Positions 1-11,875 of a DNA stretch of 64,000 bases are shown one piece after another. The stretch is from Carnobacterium inhibens subsp. inhibens DSM 13024. GTDB taxonomy: Bacteria > Bacillota > Bacilli > Lactobacillales > Carnobacteriaceae. The stretch spans positions 186,001 through 250,000 of the forward strand of contig NZ_JQIV01000006.1 in the NCBI RefSeq assembly GCF_000746825.1, in the 5' to 3' direction. Below the pieces are notes generated by a model, which saw nothing but the letters and a program-made list of their open reading frames with translations, had not been told where the DNA came from and did no database searches. Position numbers and translations under genes: made by a program. Each line of letters starts with the position of its first letter. Within the stretch, counting starts at the first letter, position 1.

Positions 1-590
1 GATTTGCTGCTGAATTCAATCAAAAATGGTTTCCAACTTATGGTTTTGCAAACACGTACGCTTTTATGGTGACACAAGAACTTGCAGATCAATATAATTT
101 AGTTACCATTAGTGATTTGGAGGACGTAGCGGGTGAATTAAATGCTGGAGTAGACTCATCTTGGATCCAGCGTGAAGGAGACGGGTATGCTGCATTTCTA
201 GATACTTATGGCTTTGATTTTAACCGTGTTTATCCTATGCAAATCGGATTAGTTTATAATGCATTACAAGCTGGAGAAATGGATGTTGTGCTAGGTTATT
301 CAACAGATGGACGTATTAAAAGTTATGACTTAGTTGTGTTGGAAGATGATAAACAATTATTCCCTCCATATGACGCTAGTCCAGTTGCAACTTTTGAAGT
401 ATTAGAAGCCTATCCTGAATTAAATGAAGTATTATCAAAATTACAAAATTCTATAACGGATGAAAAAATGCAAGAATTAAATTATATTTCAGATAACAAT
501 TTAATTGAACCTAAAGTTGTAGCAGACGACTTTTTGAAAGAAAACAATTATTTTGAATCAGTTGAGGTAAACGAAGGAGGAGGCGAATAA
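1..590 (+). CDS. opuCC: Osmoprotectant ABC transporter substrate-binding protein, 3' part
   Basis: The frame is open from base 3, so the gene begins before the window; about the last 195 residues are visible. The product should be the extracytoplasmic binding protein of a glycine betaine/carnitine/choline ABC importer (OpuAC-type domain). The visible part has the family pattern of a GEMDVVLGYSTDGRI segment followed by a DDKQLFPPYDASPV segment and a helical C-terminus. A permease starts 2 bases after its stop, which fits the opuC order of binding protein then OpuCD permease. The N-terminal signal or lipobox cannot be seen. Substrate among quaternary amines is not resolved. Confidence 0.85.
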   Translation, partial: FAAEFNQKWFPTYGFANTYAFMVTQELADQYNLVTISDLEDVAGELNAGVDSSWIQREGDGYAAFLDTYGFDFNRVYPMQIGLVYNALQAGEMDVVLGYSTDGRIKSYDLVVLEDDKQLFPPYDASPVATFEVLEAYPELNEVLSKLQNSITDEKMQELNYISDNNLIEPKVVADDFLKENNYFESVEVNEGGGE

Positions 591-592
591 TA

Positions 593-1264
593 ATGATGGC
601 ACAAATGAATTTATGGGAACAATTAATTTATTATTTTTCAGAAAATGGTCTTTATATTTGGAGCCAATTTTTTCGTCACTTCTTAATTTCGATTTATGGT
701 GTGATTTTTGCAGGGATTATTGGAATTCCAATTGGTTTCTGGATTTCTCGACATGGAAAGTTAGCTGACTGGGTCGTTGGAGCAGCTAACGTCATTCAAA
801 CGGTCCCTTCGTTAGCCATGTTGTCTATCTTGATGTTAGGGTTGGGATTAGGTGTAAATACCGTTATTACAACAGTATTTTTATACTCATTACTCCCTAT
901 TATTAAAAATACGTACGCAGGAGTTCGAAGTGTGGACAAAAATATTTTGGATTCAGGTAAAGGTATGGGTATGACAAGATGGCAGCTAACCTATATGGTT
1001 GAACTTCCTTTAGCTTTATCGATCATTATGGCCGGAATTCGTAATGCTATGGTAGTCGGGATTGGTGTAACTGCAATCGGAACGTTTATTGGAGCCGGTG
1101 GTTTAGGTGATATTATTACTCGGGGCGTAAATGTAACCGATGGTGGAGCAATCATCCTCGCAGGTGCAATTCCAACTGCTTTAATGGCAGTTATCAGTGA
1201 CCTCTTCTTAGGTTGGATCGAGAAAAAACTGAATCCAACAAAAAGTAAAAAATTACTATCTTAG
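593..1264 (+). CDS. opuCD: Osmoprotectant ABC transporter permease
   Basis: This 223-residue integral membrane protein is the permease partner of the binding protein just upstream, importing compatible solutes under osmotic stress. It has five to six hydrophobic segments and the binding-protein-dependent permease region near residues 125-175, with the GKGMGMTRWQ coupling-helix segment that contacts the ATPase. Its start is served by a GGAGGAGG sequence inside the end of the upstream gene, and a second ATG directly follows the first. It is the last gene of the operon, followed by a terminator hairpin. The ATPase gene would lie to the left, outside the window. Confidence 0.88.
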   Translation: MMAQMNLWEQLIYYFSENGLYIWSQFFRHFLISIYGVIFAGIIGIPIGFWISRHGKLADWVVGAANVIQTVPSLAMLSILMLGLGLGVNTVITTVFLYSLLPIIKNTYAGVRSVDKNILDSGKGMGMTRWQLTYMVELPLALSIIMAGIRNAMVVGIGVTAIGTFIGAGGLGDIITRGVNVTDGGAIILAGAIPTALMAVISDLFLGWIEKKLNPTKSKKLLS

Positions 1265-1302
1265 AAATAAATGTTTATCATTAAACTAAGCAATACAAAT
1301 AC

Positions 1303-1369
1303 AAAAAGACTCTCCTTTTAGATTCATTAGATAACTGGTATCTAATAATTATATGGAGGGTCTTTTTAT
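1303..1369 (+). terminator. Terminator of the opuC operon
   Basis: The arms AAAAAGACTCTCC and GGAGGGTCTTTTT flank an inner inverted repeat ATTAGATA / TATCTAAT, followed by T-rich sequence. The position directly after the permease fits an intrinsic terminator. Confidence 0.8.
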
Positions 1370-1422
1370 TTATAGGAATTAGTGAAGTGAAGGAAAATGT
1401 TAAAGTGAGGGAAAGGATTCAA

Positions 1423-1749
1423 TTAGGATAAACGGATATGTCTTATATTGTTGGGATTAATTAAGTAAGTCATATGAGTAATTGTATTTTCTAGAATGAT
1501 TTGAGGCTTCTTAAAAGGTGCATATCTAATATAACCAGTAACTTCTGCTGAAAAAGAAGATTCTGCCAAATGATTCAACTGTACGATTATTTTTCTCTTT
1601 TTAGTAAAGGCTTGGTTTAAGAAAAAAGTAATTTGTTCTTTAGGCATTTGTGTTAAAATCTCTAGTTCACTAGCGGCGTCAGTTAAAAAGAATTTTTTTT
1701 GCAGAAAAGAAAAGGGATGAACTTGTTCTTCTAAAGTATTTTTTTTCAT
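1423..1749 (-). CDS. YolD-like small protein, probably SOS-regulated
   Basis: This 108-residue leftward gene starts at an ATG preceded by GGAGGAATATAG. The C-terminal half (VTGYIRY..KPQIILEN..THMTYLINPNNIRHI) looks like the short beta-rich YolD domain, a family often paired with umuC-type Y-family polymerases in Firmicutes. I recognise the family only loosely. Two LexA-like boxes sit in its promoter, which supports a DNA-damage role. No polymerase gene lies next to it: the downstream neighbour on this strand is the convergent opuC operon. The molecular function is unknown. Confidence 0.6.
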   Translation of the reverse strand: MKKNTLEEQVHPFSFLQKKFFLTDAASELEILTQMPKEQITFFLNQAFTKKRKIIVQLNHLAESSFSAEVTGYIRYAPFKKPQIILENTITHMTYLINPNNIRHIRLS

Positions 1750-1760
1750 CTATATTCCTC

Positions 1761-1774
1761 CGAACGTTTGTTTG
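1761..1774 (-). promoter_or_regulatory. LexA-like box 2, next to the RBS of the YolD-like gene
   Basis: CGAACGTTTGTTTG matches the Gram-positive LexA consensus CGAAC-N4-GTTYG. It lies between the -10 element and the RBS of the leftward gene. Confidence 0.65.
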
Positions 1775-1782
1775 ATATTTAT

Positions 1783-1811
1783 ATTATACGAACAAACGTT
1801 CAACAAAGCAA
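1783..1811 (-). promoter_or_regulatory. Promoter of the YolD-like gene
   Basis: Reading leftward, TTGCTT is followed by a 17-base spacer and TATAAT. The spacer holds one LexA-like box and a second box follows the -10 element. Confidence 0.65.
1789..1802 (-). promoter_or_regulatory. LexA-like box 1, in the promoter spacer
   Basis: CGAACAAACGTTCA (reverse complement TGAACGTTTGTTCG) matches the LexA consensus at 13 of 14 positions. It lies inside the 17-bp spacer of the promoter listed separately, so bound repressor would block polymerase. Confidence 0.7.
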
Positions 1812-1909
1812 GCTGTTTAAATTAATTTTTAAAAAGTTTCTATTTTTCTGAAAAAATGGCATAATAAGTGAGTGAACTGAAAGATTTAGTAAAAAAAGGG
1901 GTTTTAATA

Positions 1910-2779
1910 ATGGATTATAAAATTATTGCAGATTCTTGTTGTGATTTGCCACTAGATTTTATAAAAGAAAATGATATAGAAATTATAAATTTAATTATCA
2001 ATCTTGAAGGAAAAGATTATATAGACGACATGGGTGAAACATTTGACCGTGATGCCTTCTTTGAAGCTTTAAAGAATGGCGCAATGGCCACTAGTTCACA
2101 AATCAACATTGGTAAATTTATTGAAGTATTCAAAATGTATGTTGAGAAAGGTCAACCAGCTGTATTTTTAGGTTTATCTTCTGCATTAAGCGGTTCTTAT
2201 AATAATGCTGTAACAGCAGTAGAAATGTTGAAAGAAGAATATGATGAAGTAAATATTACAGTAGTTGACTCTAAAGCGGCTTGTCTTGGTGAAGGCTTAT
2301 TGATATATGAAGCTGTAAATCGAAAAAATGCAGGACAATCTTTAGAAGAAGTCGTGAGCTGGTTAGAAGAATATAAAATGAAACTTCATTCCTGGGTAAC
2401 CGTAGATGATATTAGACATCTTGAGCGTAGTGGAAGAATCTCTTCAGTCTCTGCAACCCTTGGCAGTGTTTTAAATGTAAAACCTATCATAGTGATGAAT
2501 GAAAAAGGTGGTTTAGTACCGAGTGCTAAAGTCAGAGGTAGAAAAAAATCGCTGCATTATTTAGTTAATAAAACAGTTGAAGGTATAGTAGATCCTGAAG
2601 ACCAAACTCTTTTTATTGGACATGTCGGTGTTCAACAAGAAGCTGAATGGATCAAAAAGGAAATTGAATCTAAAATCAATGTTAAAGATATACAAGTATA
2701 TCCTTATGGACCTACCATTGCTTCACATACAGGATTTGGCTCTATTGCATTATTCTCATTTGGTGAGGTAAGAAAATAA
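1910..2779 (+). CDS. DegV family fatty-acid-binding protein (FakB type)
   Basis: This protein of about 289 residues belongs to the DegV/FakB family, which holds a fatty acid while FakA phosphorylates it to acyl-phosphate. The N-terminus MDYKIIADSCCDLP is the typical family start. A TSSQIN segment follows near residue 64, and the second domain has the VDDIRHLERSGRIS segment. I chose ATG 1910 because AAAGGGG lies 8 bases upstream; an in-frame GTG at 1868 lacks an RBS and would add 14 atypical residues. The partner kinase FakA is encoded at 26121. Which fatty acids it prefers cannot be read from the sequence. Confidence 0.88.
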   Translation: MDYKIIADSCCDLPLDFIKENDIEIINLIINLEGKDYIDDMGETFDRDAFFEALKNGAMATSSQINIGKFIEVFKMYVEKGQPAVFLGLSSALSGSYNNAVTAVEMLKEEYDEVNITVVDSKAACLGEGLLIYEAVNRKNAGQSLEEVVSWLEEYKMKLHSWVTVDDIRHLERSGRISSVSATLGSVLNVKPIIVMNEKGGLVPSAKVRGRKKSLHYLVNKTVEGIVDPEDQTLFIGHVGVQQEAEWIKKEIESKINVKDIQVYPYGPTIASHTGFGSIALFSFGEVRK

Positions 2780-2891
2780 GCGGTGTTTCTAATTTAATAA
2801 TGTCTTAATAAGTAAGATAAAATGTCGATATACTAATGAAAGTAATCATTTACTTTTTTATTCATCTAAGTATTTTCTGAGATTTATTTAT

Positions 2892-2956
2892 CTAAAAATG
2901 AGACTAAACGTATAGAGGTTTTTTGTTAAAAAAACGCTTTATACGTTGATTTTTAG
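2892..2956. repeat. Interrupted long dyad upstream of the ntp promoter
   Basis: Three nested complementary pairs are visible: CTAAAAAT with ATTTTTAG, AACGTATA with TATACGTT, and GTTTTTT with AAAAAAC around a 4-base loop. It lies upstream of the -35 element and has no T-tract after the outer arm, so it does not look like a normal terminator of degV. Confidence 0.6.
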
Positions 2957-2967
2957 GTATTTATGAT

Positions 2968-2996
2968 TTGACATATACAGAATGCTATGTTAAATT
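2968..2996 (+). promoter_or_regulatory. Promoter of the V-ATPase operon
   Basis: A perfect TTGACA is followed by a 17-base spacer and TAAATT, a weak -10. The start would give a leader of about 110 bases containing the small ATTCTTC / GAAGAAT hairpin. Confidence 0.6.
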
Positions 2997-3113
2997 ATGC
3001 TTAGTTGAATAAAAATAATGGTTGGGCATTTGCTTTCAAGGATGAATTCTTCAAGGGGTGAGAAGAATGATTCTTAAGTGATGTCTTTTTTTGTATTTTA
3101 AGGAGGTGTATGA

Positions 3114-3426
3114 ATGAGTTTAGAAGCAATTGAATACGTTAAAGAAGCAGAAGAAAGAGCCCGACAAATTGAAGTTAATGGAGAAAAAAAGATTCAAGAA
3201 ATTAGTCAGTCTGTTAACGAAGAAATTAAAAAAAGTAATCAAAATATGCAACAGGAATTAGACAATTATGAAGCAAACCAACAAGTCTTGTTTCGTGATC
3301 GTTTAGCAATAGAAAAACAAGCTGTTGATCAAGAATTGTCTCTTGAAGTTGAATCAATACTTGAATCTGTAGAGGTTAAACAAAATAGTGTTGTTAATCA
3401 TATTGTAAAGGAGGTAAGTACTCACT

Positions 3427-3440
<14 letters not shown>
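3114..3440 (+). CDS. ntpF: V-type ATPase peripheral-stalk subunit G/H
   Basis: This 108-residue protein is almost entirely charged heptad-like helix (many E, K and Q, few hydrophobic clusters), as expected for the small stalk subunit that pairs with subunit E in the peripheral stalk of V/A-type ATPases. It is the first gene of a nine-gene operon in the E. hirae ntp order. The start follows AGGAGGTG. The next gene begins 14 bases before its stop, and the AAGGAGGT for that gene lies inside this reading frame. Sequence is poorly conserved in this subunit, so position in the operon carries much of the assignment. Confidence 0.85.
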
Positions 3441-5894
<2,454 letters not shown>

Positions 5895-5943
5895 TCATAA
5901 TGATTCCATTTATAGTAAAAATAGAAAGAATGGAGGCGTAGAA

Positions 5944-6525
5944 ATGTCAGATTTAAAACTATTGACAGAACGTTTGATTGAAAATAAAAAAGCTGAAGTA
6001 CAAGAAAAAATCAAAGAAGCCGAAGCTGAAAAAGCACAGTTGCTTGAAGAATCAGCTAGGAATCTAGCTGAAGAAAAAGCAAAACAAATAAGTTTAATTG
6101 ATTCACGATTGGCAAGGAAGTTTGAACAAGATAAACATACGTTGCAAATCAATAAGCGAAATCAATTACTTTCTGAGAAGCAAAAAATGTTAAAAATCGT
6201 TTTTAGTAAAGCTGAAGAACAAATGAATCAGTGGACAGATACAGAGTTTCAACAGTTTCTATTATCTGTTTTAAAACAACATAAAGGTAGTGAATCTATC
6301 GAATTGATAGTAGGACAATATTCTGTCGATAAAGTATCAAATGACTGGATCAATAAAGTAGCTAAAGAAGAGGTCAATATTCAATTGTCTACTGAAACTA
6401 TTTCTAAAAAGAATGGATTTATCCTTAAAAAGACCGGAATAGAATACAACTATCTTTTTGATGAATTGGTTAAAGATATTAAGGGACAACTTGTTTCATC
6501 AGTTTCAAAACAATTATTTGATTAA
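5944..6525 (+). CDS. ntpE: V-type ATPase subunit E
   Basis: This 193-residue peripheral-stalk protein has a long charged helix over residues 1-100, rich in A, E, K and Q. The C-terminal domain is globular and ends in a DELVKDIKGQLVSSVSKQLF helix that binds the top of the B subunit in the family. It follows ntpK after 49 bases with GGAGGC upstream of the ATG, and is followed 15 bases later by ntpC. Together with NtpF it should form the stator arm. Position and composition both fit; sequence similarity in this family is low. Confidence 0.9.
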   Translation: MSDLKLLTERLIENKKAEVQEKIKEAEAEKAQLLEESARNLAEEKAKQISLIDSRLARKFEQDKHTLQINKRNQLLSEKQKMLKIVFSKAEEQMNQWTDTEFQQFLLSVLKQHKGSESIELIVGQYSVDKVSNDWINKVAKEEVNIQLSTETISKKNGFILKKTGIEYNYLFDELVKDIKGQLVSSVSKQLFD

Positions 6526-6540
6526 AAAGGAGAGGAAAAA

Positions 6541-7545
6541 ATGAAATCAACAGACTTTGTTGGCGCAAATACACGCATTCGCGTATATGAAAGTAGTCTC
6601 CTTAGAAATGATCAATATGAACGGATGTTACAAGCAAGCAATTTTGAAGAAGCAGTGAATGTTTTAAAAGATACTCCTTATCGAAATGATGTTGAAGAGT
6701 TAAAGGAGACTAAAAATTATGATACGCTGTTGATGAATGAATTGCAGTCTGTCTATACTGATTTATTTAAAATTTCTCCTAATCCTAAGTTAATTGAGTT
6801 ATTTTCATTGCGTTACTCTTATCATAATTTAAAAGTTTTGTTAAAAGAAATGGTTACTAAAAAAGATTTCGATACATTGCTTATAGATATAGGCAGCGTA
6901 CCTACTTCAGTATTAAGACAAGCAGTCGAAACAAAGAGTTCAAGCGATTTAGATAACGATTATTTAATCAGTATCCAAGAAGCAACTGATGCTTATGAGG
7001 AATATAAAGATAGCCAAGCCGTTGATATTATTCTAGATCGCCGTTATTTTACTCATTTAAGGCACCTGGCAGAAAGTCTGGATGATGCTAAGATTTTAGA
7101 TCTAGTGACTTTTTATATTGATTTGAATAATCTCTCTACTTTAACAAGAGCGATTCGACAAAAAAGAACACGTAATTTTTTAACAACTGTTCTATCCAGC
7201 TCTGGGACTATACCTAAGGATCAACTAGTACAAATAGGAGCGGATAATTTAGTTAATGCAGGCAAAAAACTTGCGGAATCTAAATATAAAAACATTATAT
7301 TAGCATCAATTAATGATGAAACAAAAGAATTATCTCCAGAAAAAATAGATTTAGAAACGGATAATGCTTTTATTAATCGCATAAAAGATGCTAAACTTGA
7401 AGTTTTTGGTCCCTTACCAACGATTGCTTATCTCTATGCTAAAGAGAATGAAGTGAAGAATTTAAGACTAATTTTAGTTGGTAAAGAAAATAATCTTCCC
7501 ATTGAAGCTATTAGAGAAAGGATGCGAATGAACTATGGCTCATAA
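6541..7545 (+). CDS. ntpC: V-type ATPase subunit C (d-type)
   Basis: This 334-residue soluble all-helical protein is the bacterial equivalent of eukaryotic subunit d, the funnel that couples the central stalk to the c-ring. Visible family features are the N-terminal NTRIRVYESSLL segment, central FSLRYSYHNLKVLLKE and the C-terminal AKENEVKNLRLILVGKENNLP segment that closes the helical bundle. AGGAGAGG precedes the ATG. Its stop lies 11 bases inside ntpG, which indicates translational coupling. The length is close to that of E. hirae NtpC. Confidence 0.93.
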   Translation: MKSTDFVGANTRIRVYESSLLRNDQYERMLQASNFEEAVNVLKDTPYRNDVEELKETKNYDTLLMNELQSVYTDLFKISPNPKLIELFSLRYSYHNLKVLLKEMVTKKDFDTLLIDIGSVPTSVLRQAVETKSSSDLDNDYLISIQEATDAYEEYKDSQAVDIILDRRYFTHLRHLAESLDDAKILDLVTFYIDLNNLSTLTRAIRQKRTRNFLTTVLSSSGTIPKDQLVQIGADNLVNAGKKLAESKYKNIILASINDETKELSPEKIDLETDNAFINRIKDAKLEVFGPLPTIAYLYAKENEVKNLRLILVGKENNLPIEAIRERMRMNYGS

Positions 7546-7846
7546 AATTGGTGTAGTAGGAGATAAAGATTCTATCTTACCATTTAAAATGTTAGGCTTT
7601 GATGTTTTCTTCGCATCTGAAGCAAAAGAAGCTAGAACAACGATCGATCGATTAGCAACAGAAAATTATGGCATTATTTACTTGACTGAACCATTAGGTA
7701 AGTTGATTCCAGATACCATAAAACGATACGACGAAGAGATTTCGCCTGCTATTATATTGATTCCGAATCATTTAGGATCATTAGATATTGGTAAAAATCG
7801 GATTCAAGAAAATGTTGAAAAAGCTGTCGGTCAAAATATTTTATAG
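7535..7846 (+). CDS. ntpG: V-type ATPase subunit F (NtpG)
   Basis: This 103-residue protein is the small Rossmann-like central-stalk subunit F that binds subunit D. It starts with the typical KIGVVGDKDSILPFKMLGFDV segment (read in two parts, KIGVVGDKDS and ILPFKMLGFD) and has a YGIIYLTE strand in the middle. It overlaps the end of ntpC by 11 bases and ends 12 bases before ntpA. In E. hirae nomenclature this gene is ntpG although the product is subunit F. Confidence 0.93.
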   Translation: MAHKIGVVGDKDSILPFKMLGFDVFFASEAKEARTTIDRLATENYGIIYLTEPLGKLIPDTIKRYDEEISPAIILIPNHLGSLDIGKNRIQENVEKAVGQNIL

Positions 7847-7858
7847 GGGGTTACGAGT

Positions 7859-9643
7859 TTGAAAATAGGAAGAATTGTTAGTGTTTCCGGTCCTTTAGTT
7901 ACAGCTGAAGGAATGGAAGAAGCAAATATCCAAGATATTTGTAAAGTCGGCAAATTAGGTCTAATAGGCGAAATCATTGAAATGCGCGGAAATGTAGCCT
8001 CTATTCAAGTTTATGAAGAAACATCTATGATTGGACCTGGAGAACCAGTTGAAACGACAGGAGACGCGTTATCGGTTGAATTGGCTCCTGGGATGATTGC
8101 ACAAATGTTTGATGGAATTCAACGACCTCTAGATAAATTTATGGACAAAACAGAAAGTAACTTTTTAGTTCGCGGAGTAAGTATTGAAGCCTTAGATCGA
8201 ACAAAAAAATGGGAATTTACACCAACTGTTGAAATTGGACAAAAAGTATCTACAGGAGATATCGTAGGTTCAGTTCCCGAAACCAAAGTTATTTCTCATA
8301 AAATCATGGTTCCACATGGTATTGAAGGTACAATAAAAAGTATTGAACAAGGTCAATTTGATATTAATGAAACGATTTATAGCATTGAAACAGCAGATGG
8401 TGTAAAAGAGTTTACTATGATGCAAAAATGGCCTGTTCGACATGGTCGTCCAACGGCTAAAAAACTAAATCCAGTTGAACCAATGGTAACTGGACAACGT
8501 GTTATCGATACTTTGTTCCCAGTAGCTAAAGGCGGTTCAGCAGCTGTACCAGGTCCATTTGGAGCGGGTAAAACGGTTGTTCAGCATCAAATTGCGAAAT
8601 GGGCAGATGTTGATTTAGTTGTTTATGTTGGTTGTGGTGAACGTGGAAACGAAATGACAGACGTAATCAATGAATTTCCTGAATTGATTGACCCTAATAC
8701 AGGCGAATCAATCATGGAAAGAACAATCTTGATTGCGAATACTTCTAATATGCCAGTTGCAGCTCGTGAAGCTTCAATTTATACAGGAATCACGATTGCA
8801 GAATATTTCCGCGATATGGGTTACAGTGTAGCAATTATGGCTGATTCAACTTCTCGTTGGGCAGAAGCGTTACGTGAAATGTCTGGTCGGTTAGAAGAGA
8901 TGCCAGGGGATGAAGGATATCCAGCCTACTTAGGTAGCCGTATCGCAGAATACTATGAGCGTGCAGGGAAAGTGATTACGTTAGGATCAGAAGGCAGAGA
9001 AGGAAGCATAACAGCTATTGGAGCAGTATCACCTCCTGGAGGAGATACATCTGAACCCGTAACACAAAATACGTTACGTGTAGTAAAAGTTTTTTGGAGC
9101 TTGGATAATTTGTTGGCTCAAAGACGTCATTTCCCTTCAATTGATTGGTTGACTTCTTATTCTCTTTATTCAAATGAATTAAATGCTTATATAGGAAATG
9201 CTTTGGATAAAGATTGGTCTGCTATGGTTACAAGAACAAAAGCACTTTTACAAGATGAGTCTGAGTTAGATGAAATTGTACGTCTAGTCGGGGTTGATTC
9301 TTTATCCGAAAAAGACCGGTTAAAATTAGAAACGGCTAAAATGATTCGTGAAGACTTCTTGCAGCAAAATGCTTTTGATGATGTGGATACGTACACATCA
9401 AGAGAAAAACAATACGAAATGTTGGCGACTATTTTGAACTTTGAAGATGAAGCAAGAGCGGGTATGGAACTTGGTGCTTACTTTGCTGAAATTATGAAAG
9501 GTACATCAGCTGTTCGTGAACAAATCGCTAAATCTAAATACTTCCCTGAAGAACAAATCAGTAAATTTGAAGTGTTAAGAAATGACATTAAAGAGGCTAT
9601 ACATGAAGTTGTTTCAAAAGGAGGTATGGAAGTAGATGCTTAA
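7859..9643 (+). CDS. ntpA: V-type ATPase catalytic subunit A
   Basis: This 594-residue protein is the catalytic ATP-hydrolysing subunit. It contains the V/A-type P-loop GPFGAGKT near residue 232, the family-specific non-homologous region (residues about 110-200) before it, and the catalytic GCGERGNEM segment near residue 259. Length equals the E. hirae protein within one residue. The start is TTG, after AGGGGG; no ATG in this frame lies near. The RBS of ntpB (AGGAGG) lies inside its last codons, and the two genes overlap by 8 bases. Confidence 0.97.
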   Translation: MKIGRIVSVSGPLVTAEGMEEANIQDICKVGKLGLIGEIIEMRGNVASIQVYEETSMIGPGEPVETTGDALSVELAPGMIAQMFDGIQRPLDKFMDKTESNFLVRGVSIEALDRTKKWEFTPTVEIGQKVSTGDIVGSVPETKVISHKIMVPHGIEGTIKSIEQGQFDINETIYSIETADGVKEFTMMQKWPVRHGRPTAKKLNPVEPMVTGQRVIDTLFPVAKGGSAAVPGPFGAGKTVVQHQIAKWADVDLVVYVGCGERGNEMTDVINEFPELIDPNTGESIMERTILIANTSNMPVAAREASIYTGITIAEYFRDMGYSVAIMADSTSRWAEALREMSGRLEEMPGDEGYPAYLGSRIAEYYERAGKVITLGSEGREGSITAIGAVSPPGGDTSEPVTQNTLRVVKVFWSLDNLLAQRRHFPSIDWLTSYSLYSNELNAYIGNALDKDWSAMVTRTKALLQDESELDEIVRLVGVDSLSEKDRLKLETAKMIREDFLQQNAFDDVDTYTSREKQYEMLATILNFEDEARAGMELGAYFAEIMKGTSAVREQIAKSKYFPEEQISKFEVLRNDIKEAIHEVVSKGGMEVDA

Positions 9644-11012
9644 AGAATATCGCACAATAAATGAAGTCGTAGGACCCTTAATGGCTGTAGAAGGCGTAGA
9701 AGGTGTAAAATTTGATGAGTTAGTTGAAATTCAAATGCAAAATGGTGAAAAAAGACGTGGACAAGTTCTTGAAATTGATGGCGATAAAGCTATGGTTCAG
9801 ATTTTTGAAGGATCAAGCGGGATTAACTTGAAAGATACAAAAGTTCGCTTTCTAGGAAGACCCTTATCTTTAGATGTTTCTGAAGATATGGTTGGGCGAG
9901 TATTCGATGGAATGGGACGCGTAAATGATAATGGTCCAGAATTGATTCCTGAGAAAACATTAGATATCAATGGTGAAGCTATCAATCCAATGGCTCGTGA
10001 CTATCCAGATGAATTTATTCAAACAGGTATTTCTTCTATTGACCATTTGAATACATTAGTTCGTGGGCAAAAATTGCCAGTGTTTTCTGGTTCAGGTCTG
10101 CCACACAAAGAACTAGCCGCTCAAATTGCTCGTCAAGCAACTGTAAAAAATTCGGATGAAAAATTTGCCGTTGTATTTGCAGCTATTGGAATCACTTTTG
10201 AAGAAGCCGAGTTCTTTATGGAAGACTTCCGTAAAACTGGCGCAATCGACCGTTCAGTTATGTTTATCAATTTAGCTGATGATCCAGCTATTGAGCGGAT
10301 CGCAACGCCTAAAATGGCATTGACTGCAGCAGAATATTTAGCTTATGAAAAAGATATGCATGTATTGGTTATTATGACGGATATGACAAATTACTGTGAA
10401 GCATTACGTGAAATCTCAGCAGCACGACGTGAAGTTCCGGGTCGTCGTGGTTACCCTGGATATCTTTATACAAACTTGGCTACCTTATATGAACGTGCGG
10501 GTCGTCTAGTAGGAGGAAAAGGGTCAGTAACACAAATTCCTATTTTAACAATGCCGGAAGATGATAAAACTCATCCAATTCCAGATTTAACAGGTTACAT
10601 CACTGAAGGTCAATTGATTTTGTCTCGTGAACTATACAATAGTGGTGTTCAACCGCCAATCGACGTATTGCCTTCTCTTTCTCGTCTAAAAGACAAAGGA
10701 ACAGGTGAAGGGAAGACTAGAAAAGATCATGCAGCAACGATGAACCAATTATTTGCTGCTTACGCTCAAGGAAAACAAGCTAAAGAACTCGCAGTTGTTC
10801 TTGGGGATTCTGCCTTGTCAGATGAAGATAAAATGTTTGCAGAATTTGCGAATCGTTTTGAAAAAGAGTACGTGAATCAAGGGAACTACACAAATCGTAC
10901 AATTGAAGAAACGTTGGACTTAGGATGGGAATTGTTATCTATTCTGCCACGAACTGAATTGAAACGTATTAAAGACGATATGTTAGACGAATACCTGCCG
11001 AAAGGGGAGTAA
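9636..11012 (+). CDS. ntpB: V-type ATPase regulatory subunit B
   Basis: This 458-residue subunit alternates with A in the head hexamer. As expected for B, the P-loop position is degenerate: [12 protein letters not shown] replaces a Walker A motif. The [27 protein letters not shown] segment (residues about 265-290) supplies the arginine that reaches the A-subunit active site. The gene starts within ntpA and is followed after 6 bases by ntpD. The length is normal for the family. Confidence 0.97.
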   Translation: MLKEYRTINEVVGPLMAVEGVEGVKFDELVEIQMQNGEKRRGQVLEIDGDKAMVQIFEGSSGINLKDTKVRFLGRPLSLDVSEDMVGRVFDGMGRVNDNGPELIPEKTLDINGEAINPMARDYPDEFIQTGISSIDHLNTLVRGQKLPVFSGSGLPHKELAAQIARQATVKNSDEKFAVVFAAIGITFEEAEFFMEDFRKTGAIDRSVMFINLADDPAIERIATPKMALTAAEYLAYEKDMHVLVIMTDMTNYCEALREISAARREVPGRRGYPGYLYTNLATLYERAGRLVGGKGSVTQIPILTMPEDDKTHPIPDLTGYITEGQLILSRELYNSGVQPPIDVLPSLSRLKDKGTGEGKTRKDHAATMNQLFAAYAQGKQAKELAVVLGDSALSDEDKMFAEFANRFEKEYVNQGNYTNRTIEETLDLGWELLSILPRTELKRIKDDMLDEYLPKGE

Positions 11013-11018
11013 GTCTAA

Positions 11019-11645
11019 ATGGTGAAGTTAAATGTAAATCCTACAAGAATGGAATTAGCGACATTAAAAGCAAAACTAAGTACAGCAAGTCGTGGCCATA
11101 AATTATTAAAAGATAAACAAGATGAATTAATGAGACAATTTATTTTATTAATTCGAAAGAATAACGAGTTGCGTGCAGAAGTTGAAATAAAGTTGACCAA
11201 AGCGATGCAATCTTTTGTAATGGCAAAGGCATTGTTGAATGAAAAATTTATTGAAGAACTAGTGGCTATCCCACCTCGGAGTGTTAGTCTTGATTTGTAT
11301 GAAAAAAATATTATGAGTGTAAAAGTACCTGTAATGAATTTTAACTACAATGATAATGGAAACTCTGAAGAATTGGTTTATGGTTACCTTAATTCTAATA
11401 GTGAGTTAGATACATCTATTGAGCAAATGGCAGATGTACTAAAACAACTATTGGAATTGTCTGAAATAGAAAAGACGTGTCAATTAATGGCAGATGAGAT
11501 TGAAAAAACTCGTCGTCGAGTAAATGCCCTCGAATACATGACGATTCCTCGATATGAAGAAACAATCTATTTCATTCAAATGAAATTGGATGAAAGCGAA
11601 AGAGCAGCAATTACTCGTTTAATGAAAGTTAAGGACATGGGATAA
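11019..11645 (+). CDS. ntpD: V-type ATPase central-stalk subunit D
   Basis: This 208-residue protein is the rotor shaft. It is predicted as two long antiparallel helices: the N-terminal one starts with the diagnostic [14 protein letters not shown] segment, and the C-terminal one contains [25 protein letters not shown] lies upstream of the ATG. It is the last gene of the operon and is followed by a terminator. The E. hirae operon continues with ntpH and ntpJ (K+ transport); neither is present here. Confidence 0.96.
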   Translation: MVKLNVNPTRMELATLKAKLSTASRGHKLLKDKQDELMRQFILLIRKNNELRAEVEIKLTKAMQSFVMAKALLNEKFIEELVAIPPRSVSLDLYEKNIMSVKVPVMNFNYNDNGNSEELVYGYLNSNSELDTSIEQMADVLKQLLELSEIEKTCQLMADEIEKTRRRVNALEYMTIPRYEETIYFIQMKLDESERAAITRLMKVKDMG

Positions 11646-11656
11646 ATTACAACATA

Positions 11657-11711
11657 AACAAACGGTATGAAATCAAGACTAATTTTCTTGGTGTAGTACC
11701 GTTTTTTTTTG
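11657..11711 (+). terminator. Terminator of the V-ATPase operon
   Basis: AAACGGTA and TACCGTTT form the outer stem, followed directly by a run of nine T. The roughly 36-base loop contains a smaller CAAG / CTTG pair. Confidence 0.85.
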
Positions 11712-11746
11712 CTGGAATAACATTGGTATACGTTGAAGGTGAAATT

Positions 11747-11774
11747 TTGACAATATAAAAACGGTTCCTATAAA
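11747..11774 (+). promoter_or_regulatory. Promoter of ydbC
   Basis: A perfect TTGACA is followed by a 16-base spacer and TATAAA. The element lies just after the ntp terminator and about 100 bases before the ydbC start. Confidence 0.65.
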
Positions 11775-11875
11775 TAAAAAACTATAAGCAATTGGAATTT
11801 TATGCTAAACTAGAGAATAAGTTATCTTTAACAGATAAAAACGAGAAGTAGCTAAAGATTATTGAGGTGTTTAGG

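Larger units (their letters stand above)
2780..3113. other. Non-coding region between degV and the V-ATPase operon
   Basis: These 334 bases hold no plausible gene. They contain a long interrupted dyad at 2892-2956, the likely ntp promoter at 2968-2996, a small inverted repeat ATTCTTC / GAAGAAT at 3046-3068, and the AGGAGGTG ribosome binding site of ntpF. Confidence 0.7.
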
